Of a DNA stretch of 64,000 nt, positions 23,407 through 35,096 are shown in pieces. Source of the DNA: Rachicladosporium sp. CCFEE 5018. Taxonomy: Eukaryota; Ascomycota; Dothideomycetes; Cladosporiales; Cladosporiaceae. The translations under genes and the position numbers were made by a program. How positions within the stretch are numbered: the first letter of the stretch is position 1; every line of letters starts with the position of its first letter. The notes under the pieces were generated by a model. That model was not told the DNA's origin. It made no database searches and saw nothing but the letters and a program-made list of their open reading frames with translations. The stretch covers positions 82,455-146,454 of the forward strand of contig KZ111155.1 in the NCBI GenBank assembly GCA_002077045.2, written 5' to 3'.

Positions 23407-25449
23407 ATGGCTGCCGCAATGACTATACAGCCTCTGGCTCCGAGGCCCTCCCCACGGGCTATTGCTGCTTGGATGCCACCTCATCACCACTCTTTCATGG
23501 ACGCAAGGCAGAACCGGCCTGCGTTGAAACAGCTGCAACAGAGCGCCCAGCCTAAGCCGCGCAGAGAGCGGCCTTGTGACGGGTGCCGGAGACGGAAGAG
23601 CAAGTGTGTCTTGCAGGCTGATCGGCGGTGTGTGCTTTGTGAGTTTCACAAGCAGGACTGCACTTTCGTCGAGAACGCCCAGCCGAGGAAACGGAAGATC
23701 GAGGGTTCTGGTCAAGACGAGAACCCATCCAAGAAGAGAAGCCCGACTACTACTCAGACTTCCTCGCCAACAAGCTCGCGAGGCGAGCCAGTCTTCACCA
23801 TCCCGAGGAAGACCCTCCCGCCACCGAAGAAAGCTGCACCGCTCAAGATTCCTCACGTCGTCGACGAGACCCTCAGTCTGCAACGCCACCGCCATTGCCG
23901 ATATCTCGGACAGACCACAGCATTGGACGCCCGGCTCATCGGCCTCGGAAACTTCAACGCCAAGAACGAGACCGACTCGCAAGTCGGCCTCCTGCGCCAA
24001 GTGACCGAAACGGAGTACTTCAGCACGCACGCCGACGCCGAGGTGCCCATTCCAGACGATGAAGCCAAAGCTCTGGCAGACATCGAGCAGATAGTAGGCG
24101 CCAATGGGCCAAAGCTGATTGAGATCTACTTCGAGAACGTGCATCCTAGCTTTCCGATTATTCAGAAGCAGGCTTTCCTTGACCGGCATCGACATGGCGA
24201 TCGACAGTTCAACCCGCCGTTGTTGGCGGCTATGTATTCACTTGCGTTGCAGTGGTGGGGGAGCGAGAGTGGTCTTACTGGGCAGGTGAAGCCTGATACT
24301 AGTAGACTGGAGTATATCGCTATCACCAGTTTGACTATGGCTATGCAGCGGCCGAAGATCTCGGCTGTGCAGGCTGGGCTGTTGCTGTTGCAACGCGCGA
24401 AGTCGAGTACGTGGACGTTGACTGTGCAGCTTGTTGCGCTGGGACAGGACATAGGGTTGCATCTGGACTGCTCGGAGTGGACTATTCCGCTGTGGGAGCG
24501 CAAGCTTCGAAAGCGATTGGCCTGGGCACTGTACATGCAAGACAAGTGGAGTGCAGTCATGCATGGTCGACCATCACACATCAACGCCGCGGACTGGAAC
24601 GTGCCGCCACCGCTGCCAGAGGATTTCGACGAGTCAATCCCACCCTTGCCACCAGCGAACGACGAGAACGATCCTCAAGCCATGAAAGGCCGCAGCATCT
24701 TCATGCAGATGATAAGCCTCACGAACATCATGGCCGAAGTCTGCGATACGTTCTACTCCCAAACCGCCAAAGCAGACTTTTCCCGCGCCGGCAAGAACAC
24801 CACGCAACTCGTCCTGAACCGCGCGAAACCCGTGCAAATAAAGCTGAAAGACTGGTTCTCGCGCCTCCCACCAGAATGCAAGATGGAGTCGTCCCTCTCC
24901 CCGAACTCGTCGCCTCCTGCCGAAGGCCCGCCGAAGCTGAGCTCAACCGGCTATCTGCATCTGGCGTACTTTGCAACGGAAATCAGCATCCATCGCCGCA
25001 TCGTGCAATCGCTTTCTCCCACGCCGACTCCGACGCAAGCGACGCCGACAGACCCTTACCTCCTCTACATCTGCCGCGCAGCCGCGAAAACACGCCTCAT
25101 CTCTGCGCTCGAATTCGTCAATCGGCTTCGACCCGAGCATCTACAAGCATTCTGGTACTTTGCCTCAGCCACCAATTTCGCGCTCATTGGCACTTTTGGG
25201 GCGTTGTTGAGGGTCACGAGTCCGGGCGAGGAAGAGGCGGAATTCTACCGCATGAGACTTGAGGAGTACCGGTGGACGCTTGGGGTTAGCTGTCAACGGG
25301 CGGGGTGGGTCAGAGGGGCGGTGGAGATGGTCGAGGCTGTTGAGGGGATGATGGGGGGGTTGGGTGTGAAGCCTAGGGTAAATGGGTATGTGGGGAATGG
25401 GGAGGAGGTTATGAGGTTTGGGGACGGGGTCATGGAGGAGGAGTGGTGA
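23407..25449 (+). CDS. tamA: Zn2Cys6 transcription factor of the Dal81/TamA type
   Basis: 680 aa, single exon. Broad co-activator of nitrogen-source and GABA/urea/allophanate genes in yeast (Dal81) and Aspergillus (TamA). The zinc cluster has Cys 57, 60, 67, 75, 78 and 85 in RPCDGCRRRKSKCVLQ and RRCVLCEFHKQDC, followed by a basic stretch (PRKRKIEG). The VENAQPRKRK phrase right after the cluster and RYLGQTTALDARLI are family landmarks. The middle homology domain has IYFENVHPSFPIIQKQAFL, ALGQDIGLHLDCSEW and LRKRLAWALYMQDKWSAVMH. Paralogous Zn2Cys6 regulators exist, but the cluster-plus-landmark combination points to TamA. The tandem GATA sites upstream fit nitrogen regulation. Confidence 0.88.
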   Translation: MAAAMTIQPLAPRPSPRAIAAWMPPHHHSFMDARQNRPALKQLQQSAQPKPRRERPCDGCRRRKSKCVLQADRRCVLCEFHKQDCTFVENAQPRKRKIEGSGQDENPSKKRSPTTTQTSSPTSSRGEPVFTIPRKTLPPPKKAAPLKIPHVVDETLSLQRHRHCRYLGQTTALDARLIGLGNFNAKNETDSQVGLLRQVTETEYFSTHADAEVPIPDDEAKALADIEQIVGANGPKLIEIYFENVHPSFPIIQKQAFLDRHRHGDRQFNPPLLAAMYSLALQWWGSESGLTGQVKPDTSRLEYIAITSLTMAMQRPKISAVQAGLLLLQRAKSSTWTLTVQLVALGQDIGLHLDCSEWTIPLWERKLRKRLAWALYMQDKWSAVMHGRPSHINAADWNVPPPLPEDFDESIPPLPPANDENDPQAMKGRSIFMQMISLTNIMAEVCDTFYSQTAKADFSRAGKNTTQLVLNRAKPVQIKLKDWFSRLPPECKMESSLSPNSSPPAEGPPKLSSTGYLHLAYFATEISIHRRIVQSLSPTPTPTQATPTDPYLLYICRAAAKTRLISALEFVNRLRPEHLQAFWYFASATNFALIGTFGALLRVTSPGEEEAEFYRMRLEEYRWTLGVSCQRAGWVRGAVEMVEAVEGMMGGLGVKPRVNGYVGNGEEVMRFGDGVMEEEW

Positions 25450-25701
25450 GGTGAGTGCGCTTTGTGTAGCTGCGCTGATTTTATGACAGCAGATAGATTG
25501 ATGAACATACACAATATGCCAAATACCGAACCTATGCATCTCGTTGTCGTCTATTTGCCTGATATCGAGCTTTGGTGCACATGGTCCGTGCCCGATCCGT
25601 TGCCATGCCAGAGTGAACTTTACCAACACCCGAACTTCAAGATGAGCACACGCGAACATATCGCGTTGCAATAGCGCAGACACGGCCGACACACATACAC
25701 C

Positions 25702-28700
25702 ATGTCGTCCTCGATCCACGCCGAGCCTCCTCCGCCCATAGTCACGGAGCCAAATGGCGGAATCAACTATGCGACTGGACCAGCACTGGGGAAGGGCGGA
25801 TTCGCCATCTGCCACCGAGCGGAGCGTTATGAGGGAAGCAAGCCGACGGGACAGCTGCTGGCGCTCAAGATCGTCAAGACGAAGATGGAGCCTGCGAAGC
25901 TCGCGCAGAAGGTAGGCGGTACTGTGTCAAGACCAAGGTGAAGTTTACTGACAAGACAACAGTTCGTCTCCGAACTCCAAATCCACTCCAAGCTCGTCCA
26001 CCCCAACATCGTCGCTTTCTACCGCGCCTTCGCCTTCCAAACAAGCACCTACGTCGTCCTTGAGCTATGTCCCAACGGCTCCCTAGCAGACATGCTCAAG
26101 AAGCGCAAATTCCTCACCCTCCCCGAGATCCGCCGCTTCGTGATCCAAATCTGCGGCGCAGTAAAGTACCTCCACCACCGGCACATCGTACACCGCGATC
26201 TCAAAACCGGCAACCTCTTCCTGGACAAAGATATGAACGTCAAGGTCGGCGACTTTGGGCTTGCAGCGCTCCTGGTCACAGAGAAAGAGATGGAGCTCAA
26301 GCGGCGAACAACAATGTGCGGCACACCCAACTACCTCGCGCCGGAGATCTTGGAAAAGGGCAAAGGCCATAACGAGAAAGTCGATCTCTGGTCTATTGGC
26401 GTCATCGCATACACACTTGCCGTGGGAAAGGCGCCCTTCCATGCTAGCACCAAGGAGGAAATCTACAAGAAGCTCAAGCAGGGCGAGTACAAGTGGCCGG
26501 AGCTCAGCGCGACGAACAACGATATCTCGAACGATTTGCGGGTTACTGTCGCGAGTCTGCTCGTGCCTGAGGATATGCGACCGAGTCCGGACGAGATTGT
26601 TAGTCAGGACTTCTTCAAGATTGCTTATGTGCCTGCGGGGATCCCTTCGAGTGCGAGGGAGAAGGCGCCGGTGTGGATGGAGGCGACGGTGCCGAGTAAG
26701 AGTGTGAGGGAGCGGGGCTACTCTGACTCGTGGTATGAACTCTGCAAGGAAGCAGGTGTTGGAAGTATACGGGAAGGGTCAAAATTCAAGCTTCCTGGAG
26801 GCGCGCGAGTTAGGAGCATCGTGTATGACATCGAGTACGATGCGCAGATGGGGACGACGCCTACCATGCCGATTCCGAAAGATACGGTGTACGTTTCTAC
26901 GGTCAGTGATATGAGCAAAGACTCTACGCCCGAACCGGAGCTGGCTTCAGCGCCGGCTAGCAGGGGGTTGAAGGAGATCTCGCATAACGAGGTGGCGACA
27001 AGGACGAGACCGGCAGTGGCTGACAGAGAGGCGATGCCGCCTCCACCACGACCTGTGCGAACCGCAGAAGCAGCAGCAAGACCTGCTTCGCGAGCAGCAA
27101 GGACTGGCACCATCAGGCGGGCCGCGAGGACGATTAGCGAGGAGACTGCAAATGCTGAGGAGAAAGTGAAGGTGGCCTCGGATCCCGACATGGCTCGGCC
27201 AGCCTCTCGACAACGAGGGCAGACTTTGGCAGCTCCCACTGCACTGCGAGTTGCAGCGAGCAGCGGACTCACAGTGCGACAGCAGGCAGCCCAGGTAGCT
27301 GAGACTGATGCCGCCTTACAGAAGCCTGCAAGAGCAGCCTCGACAAGAACACGGGGCGCAGACCCAAGTCTGGCCCGACGACCTAGAGCTACCGCACAAA
27401 GGGTGGAGAGGCCAATCTCGCCTCCAGTAGCACAGCCATTCGCCACCCTGCAAGAGCTGCGACAAGTCTCCCCGTTCAAAGAGTCTCGCCGGCGAGCACC
27501 ACCTGCCGAAGTCATCGAGATCCTCTCGGACCCAGAATCAGACGCTCAGCCTGCTGCAAGTCGACACATACAATCAGCACTCAGCACCAACGCCCTCACA
27601 CTCCCTCCGCCGCCTCGCATGTCCCGCACCGTTCCTCGGCCGCGCAAAGTCACACCCACAGCAGTACCGGCAAACCCCAACGCCCTACCCTTCTCAGACC
27701 CAGCTTCGGTCCTCACGCGCTTGACCCTCTTCCGCGACAACCTCGCCGCTGCTCTCGCCAACAGTACGACTTCGCCTCCACGGCCGGATCCAGCTGACGC
27801 CGATAGTCTCCCTTTCGTGGTGAAATGGGTCGACTACAGCCACAAACACGGCGTAGGCTACATGCTGCGTTCCGGTACCGTGGGCTGCGTCTTCAACGCC
27901 TCCACCCGCCATGCAGCGCCAGTAACGCACGTCTTCTCCCACTGCGGTAGGAAGTGGTTGGCGAAAGTGCGTAAGGATCTCGACAACGCTGAGGAGATCC
28001 CGCTTGAGATCCTGGAAGACAAGGGGGAAGACGGACTCGTGAGGAAAGTTTACAAGGGCTTGGGGAGCGTGAAGGAGGGACCCTTGGCTGCTGAGCAGGC
28101 GAGGCGAAAAACGCTGGGTGTGTTGTGGGCGAAGTTTGGATGGTATATGGGGCAGAGTCTGGAGGGCGAAGTTGGGGAGGAGGCAGTTGGGAAAGATGGC
28201 TCCGCCAAGGAGGCGAACTTTGTGAGGTTCTATCAGCGAGTCGGCACGGTGGGGATCTGGGTGTTCAATGATGGTTGCATGCAGGTAAGTCTCACTGAGC
28301 TCGATTCGAAGCCAAGGTGCAAATTGCTGACAATCATTTAGTTGCACTTCTCCGACCACACCAAGCTCGTTCTCTCTCCCTCGGCACTGCACCTCTCCAG
28401 CACCCTTCTCTCTCCCGAAGCAGCGACCTACCTCTCCGCCCACAGCACCCTGTTACCCCACCACATCTCCGGCCGCGAGACCCTTGCATCTACCACTCAA
28501 TCTCTCCTTCACGAAGGTGGTCGCGTACAAACGCGCACCGTCCGCGCGAACCAGGTTCGAGAGAAACTGGAGTTCTTATCGAGCGTTGTGACGGAGTGGG
28601 TTGCGTGTGGCGGGTTGGGGAGAATGAGGGCTGATGATGGTGTTGGCGAGAAGGTGTATTGGGAGGGGCTTTGTGCTGGAGGGCAAGGAAAGAAGGTCGA

Positions 28701-28743
28701 AAGGGGCACTGTGGGGAGGTGTGGTGGAGATGCGTCAAGATGA
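25702..28743 (+). CDS. plkA: Polo-like kinase (Cdc5/Plo1/PlkA)
   Basis: Mitotic Ser/Thr kinase. Exons 25702-25911, 25963-28284 and 28342-28743 give 977 aa. Kinase domain: glycine loop LGKGGFA at 29-35, ATP lysine K56, HRDLKTGN at 147-154, DFG at 167-169, T-loop RRTTMCGTPNYLAPE. Polo-box region: first box from about residue 686 (FVVKWVDYSHKHGVGYML), second box with VRFYQRVGTVGIWVFNDG and, after the last intron, LHFSDHTKLVL. The roughly 350-residue linker is longer than in yeast Cdc5, is rich in Arg/Ala/Ser/Pro, and carries many Arg-Pro and Ser/Thr-Pro sites. It is likely disordered and phosphoregulated. All intron borders are GT-AG and keep phase. Confidence 0.94.
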
Positions 28744-28984
28744 GTCGGGTATAAAGGGTATTGCATGAATGGCGTTAGATTGATATCTGGGTTTTGTGCA
28801 TAGCGAGTGACGAAAGGATCAACCCGTCAAGTCTCCCTCCGCCTAAAGATCGAAATACCGCCTTACCATCGCCTCCGCCTCCACCCCTTCATGCCTCCCA
28901 ATCCGGATCAGCATACCCGGCTCAAGCTTCTCGCGCAGCCCCCACAATATTTTTACCTGCTCCCTCTCGCACTGATGCATTCGC

Positions 28985-29596
28985 CTAAACTAGATCCGCC
29001 CTCAGCTGCTCCAGAGCTGGCAATGCTAAGTACCTTACCGCGTTCTGCACTGCCCGACGAGGGCACTCCTCCAGTAGCGGGACTCCAGCAACGTCTCCAG
29101 TCGACGTCAAGACTGCTGGATCGCCGGTGAAGTACGCTGCCCAGTGGACCAGTGGGTTCGATACGCGGCTCACGAGGGCGAGACACTCCATGACCATCCA
29201 CTCCCTCTTCAGCCTCCCTCCGATGCCACCCCTAGCTCTCATCGTAGCACGCTCATTCCGCATGTCCACCAGCTCGGCCACTTTCCCGGCCTCTGTGCAA
29301 GTCATGAGCAAAGGATGTTCAGTAGGCTGGCAGACGTGGCAGTAGTAGCGATCTGGGAGGTCTGGGTCGCAAAGGGGGAAGCCCATGCAGAGGAGGTGTT
29401 GCCAGGTGCTGCAGATGGAGCATTGCACGAATTTGCGAGGGTCGTCTTGGTCGATTTCAAGGCATGGGCAATAGATGATGTTGCCGGGCGCTGCGGACGC
29501 CATGGGGGCTATCTCGATGCCAGGGGACGGAGATGACCCGTGAATCTGCGGCGTTTGGCATTCTTGGAGCAGTGTCCTTCGTCTATGAGGCATCAT
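28985..29596 (-). CDS. Small PHD-finger protein, second of three
   Basis: 203 aa, single exon. The zinc pattern is CPC, then CSIC, HLLC and CHVC (about residues 44-88), i.e. C-x-C-x12-C-x2-C-x4-H-x2-C-x14-C-x2-C, a good PHD finger. The N-terminal 35 residues are Pro/Ser-rich. The C-terminal half is helical with conserved-looking hydrophobics (WMVMECLALVSRVSNPLVHW and AVRYLALPALEQL). No catalytic domain is present. Two adjacent ATGs (29596 and 29593) could start it; a further ATG at 29503 would give a 172-aa form. It lies head-to-head with another PHD-type gene. A histone-tail reader role is inferred from the finger only. Confidence 0.75.
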   Translation of the reverse strand: MMPHRRRTLLQECQTPQIHGSSPSPGIEIAPMASAAPGNIIYCPCLEIDQDDPRKFVQCSICSTWQHLLCMGFPLCDPDLPDRYYCHVCQPTEHPLLMTCTEAGKVAELVDMRNERATMRARGGIGGRLKREWMVMECLALVSRVSNPLVHWAAYFTGDPAVLTSTGDVAGVPLLEECPRRAVQNAVRYLALPALEQLRADLV

Positions 29597-30027
29597 ATCT
29601 GGTGTGATGAGACATCAGCGACTGCCTGATACAGGAAACGACATAAGACAAGCAGCGGAACGTTCTGCCTAACGGACTTTTGAGTATCTGCAGCCTACCG
29701 TACTGCTATCGATGGCGCCATGATCACTGCTTCGCCTGCACTGATGCCAGCGAGATTATCGGCTGGAATATTCTGCAACGAATCATCTACATCGCTAGCT
29801 CTCGAGCCAGAATTCGTGACTGTAGCGCAGTGAATACGTGCGTTGGAGGAGACGACTCTGCCAGAAGATGTTCCAGGACACCCGAAAGAGCAAAGAGTGA
29901 TTCTCGTTCTTTCGGTTTCAAGGAGCTTCACATGTGATTCATCTCAATAGACAGATAAAGGTACAGCAAGTTACTTAGCACTTTTGCTCGTCAGCGTTAC
30001 GGAACTCCTCTTTATTCGATTGCCATC
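29597..30027. promoter_or_regulatory. Divergent spacer between two PHD-type genes
   Basis: 431 bp between start codons of head-to-head related genes, so a shared promoter is possible. No coding signal. Confidence 0.35.
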
Positions 30028-30697
30028 ATGTCAGGCTACGACATCACGAACGTCAATTGCTACTGCCCTAGCGATAAGTACATCTCCCCAGGCATGATCT
30101 ACTGCTTTACCTGCAACTCTTCGCAGCACCACGAATGCATGGCGAGATTCGGCAATCCTGTTCCAGTCAATGTGCCAAGAGTACGGCGATGCAAACGTAT
30201 ACCAGTGCTACGTGTGCGCGCCAGCGAAGTGGCCGAAGCTCACCTACAATATCCGTAAGAACTGGACCGACGACATCATCGACATCTGCAAGGCTCACGT
30301 AGCCTATTTGTGGTCTATGCAGTATTCGCAGCCTCAGGGCGTGCTGACTCAAGCGGTCTACGATCGTTCTAAGCAGCAGACCCAGTCAATTGGGACAGTT
30401 GCTAACATCAGCAACCCCCCTCGAAGCTTTTGGCTTCGCTGTGAGGCTGGTTTGCGAGCATGGTCTGAGGTAGTGACCGTGGATGAACTTTGGGCGCTGT
30501 TCATTGCGCTCGATGCCTGTCGGAAAGGCTCGCTTGGCGGACCCGTGGTCGTGGACACCCTATCCCCCCTCGCGCAGCAGGTCATGGGCAGACTAGGACA
30601 TGGGTTTGTCACCAGCCTTGGGGTTCTGGGAAAGGTTCTTGGTCTGGTGCCGCGTGGGACGGCGTGGGACGGACACTCTTGGCCGGTCGCTGGGTAG
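30028..30697 (+). pseudogene. Small PHD-finger protein, third of three, frameshifted
   Basis: ATG 30028 opens with CYCP, CFTC and HHEC (first three zinc pairs) but this frame ends at about 30258. The fourth pair (QCYVC) and a 150-residue helical C-terminus (WPKLTYNIRKNW to FVTSLGVLGKVLGLV) lie in the next frame, open from about 30152 to 30697. The finger can only be completed by a one-base-type shift between about 30128 and 30169. No intron fits, because the only GT-AG pair there is 20 nt apart. So either the gene is broken or a base is wrong. Size and layout resemble the neighbour at 28985-29596. Confidence 0.65.
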
Positions 30698-31614
30698 CAG
30701 AAGGGGATTGGCGAGCCAGTAGCTAGCATGTAGCGTACACATTGACAGTGTTCCGATAGAACATACACTCAGCGCGTTCGGTTCCGTGATAAAGCACGTG
30801 TTCCATCGCGTGTTCGCCATGACGTCCGTATGTTCCACGGACTAGGCACCGATCTATCGCGTGGCAGGGAACGTGTACGCAAACCATAGTTCTGGGTTCT
30901 GGTTCTCACTGCATTTGTGAACATCTGCCTGTTGTGAGCACCAGTACTGCGTAATACTGAAGACGTCAACGACAGCAGTGCAGTCCTGCGAGCACGTGAC
31001 GATCGTCATCGCTCCTTCCCCTCTCGGTGCCAACTCCAGTCATCCCTATCCTCAGCCCAATGCAACCTCATCCCTTACAAATGCAACGTCACTGCACAGC
31101 ACCTTCCAATTGGGTGCGTATAGAAGCCGGCAGAAGTCAAGTGCCAAAATCACCCGAGTGGAGTGATGCTGGCGCAGGGTCGAAAGCAGGGTCCGCTGCT
31201 GTGCCGGGAAGCATGAGATCTGTGGCTTGGTGGCTTGCGGAAGCTGATTCCACAAATGTTCCGTGGTGGATTGGGAGTTTGATGAGGCGAGTGGCGAGAT
31301 AGTGTTTGAAGGGCTCGAGCACGTGATACAGTACTGATCACACTGGCAATGGATGTCCAGATCACTATGACACAAATGGAAAAGTTGAGACAAGAAACAG
31401 GAAATATCGTGACTCAGAGTAGTTCTATGATAATTCGTACAATCGTACAGTACATCTAGCGTATCAAGCCCTCGGGCGTTGACAACGTCTGCGCCCAAAA
31501 CTCCTCGCCATGGCATTCAAGCCTGTCCTGGCAACCTTGCCTTAACTTTAGGGGTATCAAGTAAAAGTAGCGACAGTGATAAGACAAATCAGACAGCAAC
31601 AAGTCCTCGTCGGA
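30698..31614. other. Intergenic, no gene seen
   Basis: 917 bp containing the 3' regions of the PHD-type gene and of flbC (convergent). Only short chance frames on both strands. Confidence 0.4.
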
Positions 31615-32812
31615 TCACTCGTCGTCATCCGGTGAAGGGTGGTCATGCCCCTCGCCCTTGTGCACCTTGCGATGCCGTCGCAAATTCGAGACCACTGAGA
31701 AGTGACGGCCGCAACCATCCACGTCGCAAGAGAAAGCTGAGAAAATGTCAGTACTTGGTAAACCTCAGGATGTTTTCGATCGACTTACGCTTCTCGCCTG
31801 TGTGGCTGTACATGTGTGTTTGCAACGAGCTGGGTCGCGTGAAGCGCTTGTCGCAGATCTTGCACTTGTGCTTCTTCTGGCTGCTGGAAGAGACTTTCGA
31901 GCTGAACTGACCCATCATGGACTGTGGCGCAGGTGGTAGCGTGCCGCCAATGAGTCCAGATGGGCGAGGTAGCGTCCGTGAACCGCCCATCTCGACTTCG
32001 CTCGCTGAGCTGTAGTCTCCTACAGAGTACTCGCTCACAGAGCTGGAGTAGTGGTTCTGGTAGCCGCTGCCGGATGAGATCGAAGAATGCGATGAGTGGC
32101 TGGATGGAAAGCCATATGAGTCTGACGAAGTCCTGCTCGGTGGTTGCGTGCCGTAGATATTGCGTGGCGTGATGTCCGTTTGGCTCATGCTCATGGCGAC
32201 CATTCCGCGGCTTGCATCGAGAGCGTCGCTGAAGCCTTGTCGCTCTGCTGCTGATGCAGTTTGCAGTCTGTTGCTGAAGTCAATCAATGAGCTCTGTTGG
32301 AGAGTCTGGGCGTCGAGTTGATTGGCAACGTTGACATCGGTAGCTACTGACGGGTGCGATGTTCGGCGGTCATAACCGTATGGACCCGTCCTTTGCAGAA
32401 TGTCTGCAGAGTACTGAGGTGCGGAGACAGCAGCCATGGGTGGGTACATCGGCGCACTGGTTGGCGCTGCACTCGCGTAAGAGGAACCGTATGAGCCTGC
32501 GGCACTCATTCCACCTTGCGGGAATTGTAAGCCAGACTGCCCCAGAAGATTGGAGTCCATTGGTATGATACCTGTGGCCATTGATGTCGCTGGCATCTGT
32601 GGGGCGGAATACCCAGCAGAGATGTTGGGTAGCTGAGGCTTGTAATCGGTCATGGGAGCGGTCGGTAACGACGGCGCGTACATTTGCGATTGTGTCGTCG
32701 CCACCCTGGAGCCCCAGGGATCGGTGAACTGAGGCTGTGCGTATCTCATGGCATCGTAATCCATGGTGTGGTATGAGGGCTGGTGTAGGCGGTTGTCGAC
32801 AGCCATTGCCAT
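31615..32812 (-). CDS. flbC: C2H2 zinc-finger regulator of conidiation, FlbC type
   Basis: Exons 32812-31789 and 31736-31615 give 381 aa. FlbC is an upstream activator of brlA-dependent asexual development in Aspergillus. A long Ser/Tyr/Gln/Pro-rich N-terminus is followed by two adjacent C2H2 fingers at the very C-terminus: C317-x2-C320-x12-H333-x3-H337 and C345-x4-C350-x12-H363-x3-H367, joined by the TGEKPF linker, which the 52-nt intron splits. The finger sequence (KRFTRPSSLQTHMYSHTGEK and GRHFSVVSNLRRHRK) matches FlbC. The acidic end is PSPDDDE. The upstream leader may be long, since no other gene lies within 2 kb. Related C2H2 factors exist, so the exact orthology is likely but not certain. 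Confidence 0.85.
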
Positions 32813-35096
32813 TGTGTATGATCGGTATGTATGAAGTGTAGTCGTTGATGATCAGCGGCCTGGCAACGTGGAAAAACGTGGAGACCCAGACAGATGTGCA
32901 GGATCAGCGTGCTTAAGTGCCTTGCTCCAGAAGGTGGGGAGTTCAAAAGCAACGGGTTCCGATGGTACCACCTTTAACGGGCGGCGCTTGGGCTTGGATG
33001 GTTCCTGGATCGAGGAAGAGTCTTTACTGGACGACGGCGGAAACCCTTTGCAACTAAACAGTCCGGTCGATGTAGCAATGGCGATCGTTGCTGGTGAAGG
33101 CTGAGTGATGCAGGTCGAGGCGACGGCAGTGTTTCCCTGTGGTTGAAGATCGGGCAAGGCGAAGGGCAGTGCCGAAGCTCAATTCTCACTTGGGCAAAGG
33201 ATCGACTTGATCGACTTGAGTACTGTGGAGTAGAATTGGGTGTGTGTGTTTCAGATGTCTGGTGATGATCTCTTCTATGCGGAAGATGTAGCTGAAGCGT
33301 GTCTGCGTTGGGACAGGTTTTTGCGGATCAAAACTGAATTGATGGCGAGGGGAATGCCGAGAGTGATATGGCCACCCTTCATTGCGAAAAGGTCGCGCGA
33401 ATGATGATGTGGAGGTAGGATCCGACGTCATGGGCTTGATGGAGAAGCAGCCACATTGCAGGGAAGGCGCTACCCTGCATCGTCCCTGCTTCGCTAACCT
33501 CAAGTCTCAGGGTCCACATTTGTCGACGGGCTTGCGGGATCCGGACAGAAGAAACAGCGCTCATTCGCCTCGGCAGAGTCGCAATCATCTCCAAGCCCCT
33601 TGCGAGCACACCATTCACGATGCCGTGTGCTCTATGATTGCGCGCGCTGCTCATTGGGTATCGTGGAAGCGGTATGCCATGTTTCAGCAGACGTGACCGA
33701 GGCTCGTGCACCCCTTCTACGCTTGCGCAATCGCTACAGCACAGTCCAAGGTACTATATCGCTGTATATCTTTGTACAGCTTCATTCAGCATAGCGATAC
33801 AGCTGGATTACAAGGATCATGATACGTGCTCCAGCAACCTGCATAGTATGATCAACAATGAGGCGCACTACAGCACTCAACAACCAACGATTTCCAGGCA
33901 GATTTGCTGTCCACAGTAGGATAAGACTAGTTGTGCGAGGCGGTGTGCATCCGTATGGGCACAGTTCGTCAATAGCTCACTCGAGCTCTGGTGACGCCGT
34001 TGGCGCTAGAGCGCAATGGCTCGCATCTCCATCTTCAGAGTGGGTAAGAATAGCTTGCTGCGAGCGCAGTGCTTCCAGCCCCGCGATCGCGGTCGATGAA
34101 TGTAGCTCGAGCAGTGATGGTCGCTACCAGGTCATCTAGTAAACAGGCCTAGTAAAATTGTACATGTCTGGTCCAAGAAGCTGTGCCTAAGGATAACACA
34201 AGTCACATCGTGTATCGAGGGTCTACGCTTGGCATGTCGACGTTGCAACTCCGTTATGTCGCCTGCTTGGACCTATCCTATTGCTTCGGAAATTTCGGTC
34301 AGCCGATGATACAGTACACCCGCGCGGTCGTTCCACCGGTTATTCCTCGCGCAGCAATCTTCCTCCTTCTCGAATAGTGGCTCTAGCGACCCCGCGCCAT
34401 CTCTCAGCCAAGCGAGGAGTTGAGTGCCGATTTCCGTTTGCCAAGGCAGGTCATCACGATAAGCTTGAATTAGCCCACGAAGCCAAAATTGACCAGTTTC
34501 GCAATGAACTGTACGAGCAAAATACGAGATCGACTTTCCTCCACCTCGGAGGGGCAGTGCACTGCTCGCGCCATCTCCCTGGGAATTACATGGAGATGTC
34601 CAAATCTCCGGAGAAAGGCGTTTCAGGACTTTTTGAGTTTGTGTCGCTGCTTCTAGTGGAGAAGCTTGCGGCAATTCGGTACTCAGTCGAAGTGGCTTGT
34701 GGAGGACGACACCTTAGTGGCATTCTTCCACTGGCACCTTGAGCGGATCAGTGCTTACCAGTCCGCTTGCCCAGAAAGCCGGCGACCTCGAGGCAGACGT
34801 CTTGGTGTCACAGCGCAAAATGCGCTTTGCCAAATGGCTGTCATCCTAAGGAGGACAATGGACGGGACAAGCGTCGACTTGAGACAGACGACTGCTGACG
34901 ATCACACGCACGGCGAGCAGCCTCCTGTGTTTCATCATGTGTCGATCTCATGGGTGATCCACCGGATCGACAGATCACACAGATAATTCACGTGCAGTCA
35001 TTCACGAGGAGAAAGCACGTGCTGAACCCGGGTCGCTGGCTCTTGGGATGAACCATCGTTGTCCCACACCAATGCCCGTATCGTGGTATCATTTCT
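32813..35096. other. Long intergenic region upstream of flbC; weak open stretch at 34273-34674 (-)
   Basis: 2.3 kb, the largest gap apart from 58-60 kb. The part next to flbC is its likely long 5' leader and promoter, as is usual for developmental regulators. On the minus strand a 134-codon frame at 34674-34273 without an ATG has a protein-like composition (TGQFWLRGLIQAYRDD, LLAWLRDGAGSLEPL). It could be the last exon of an unrecognised gene or a remnant. I recognise no family. Confidence 0.35.

Noticed and set aside
32852..33157. Possible upstream ORF in the flbC leader
   Set aside because: The frame has no ATG at its start (it opens at TTG), so it cannot be supported as a uORF.
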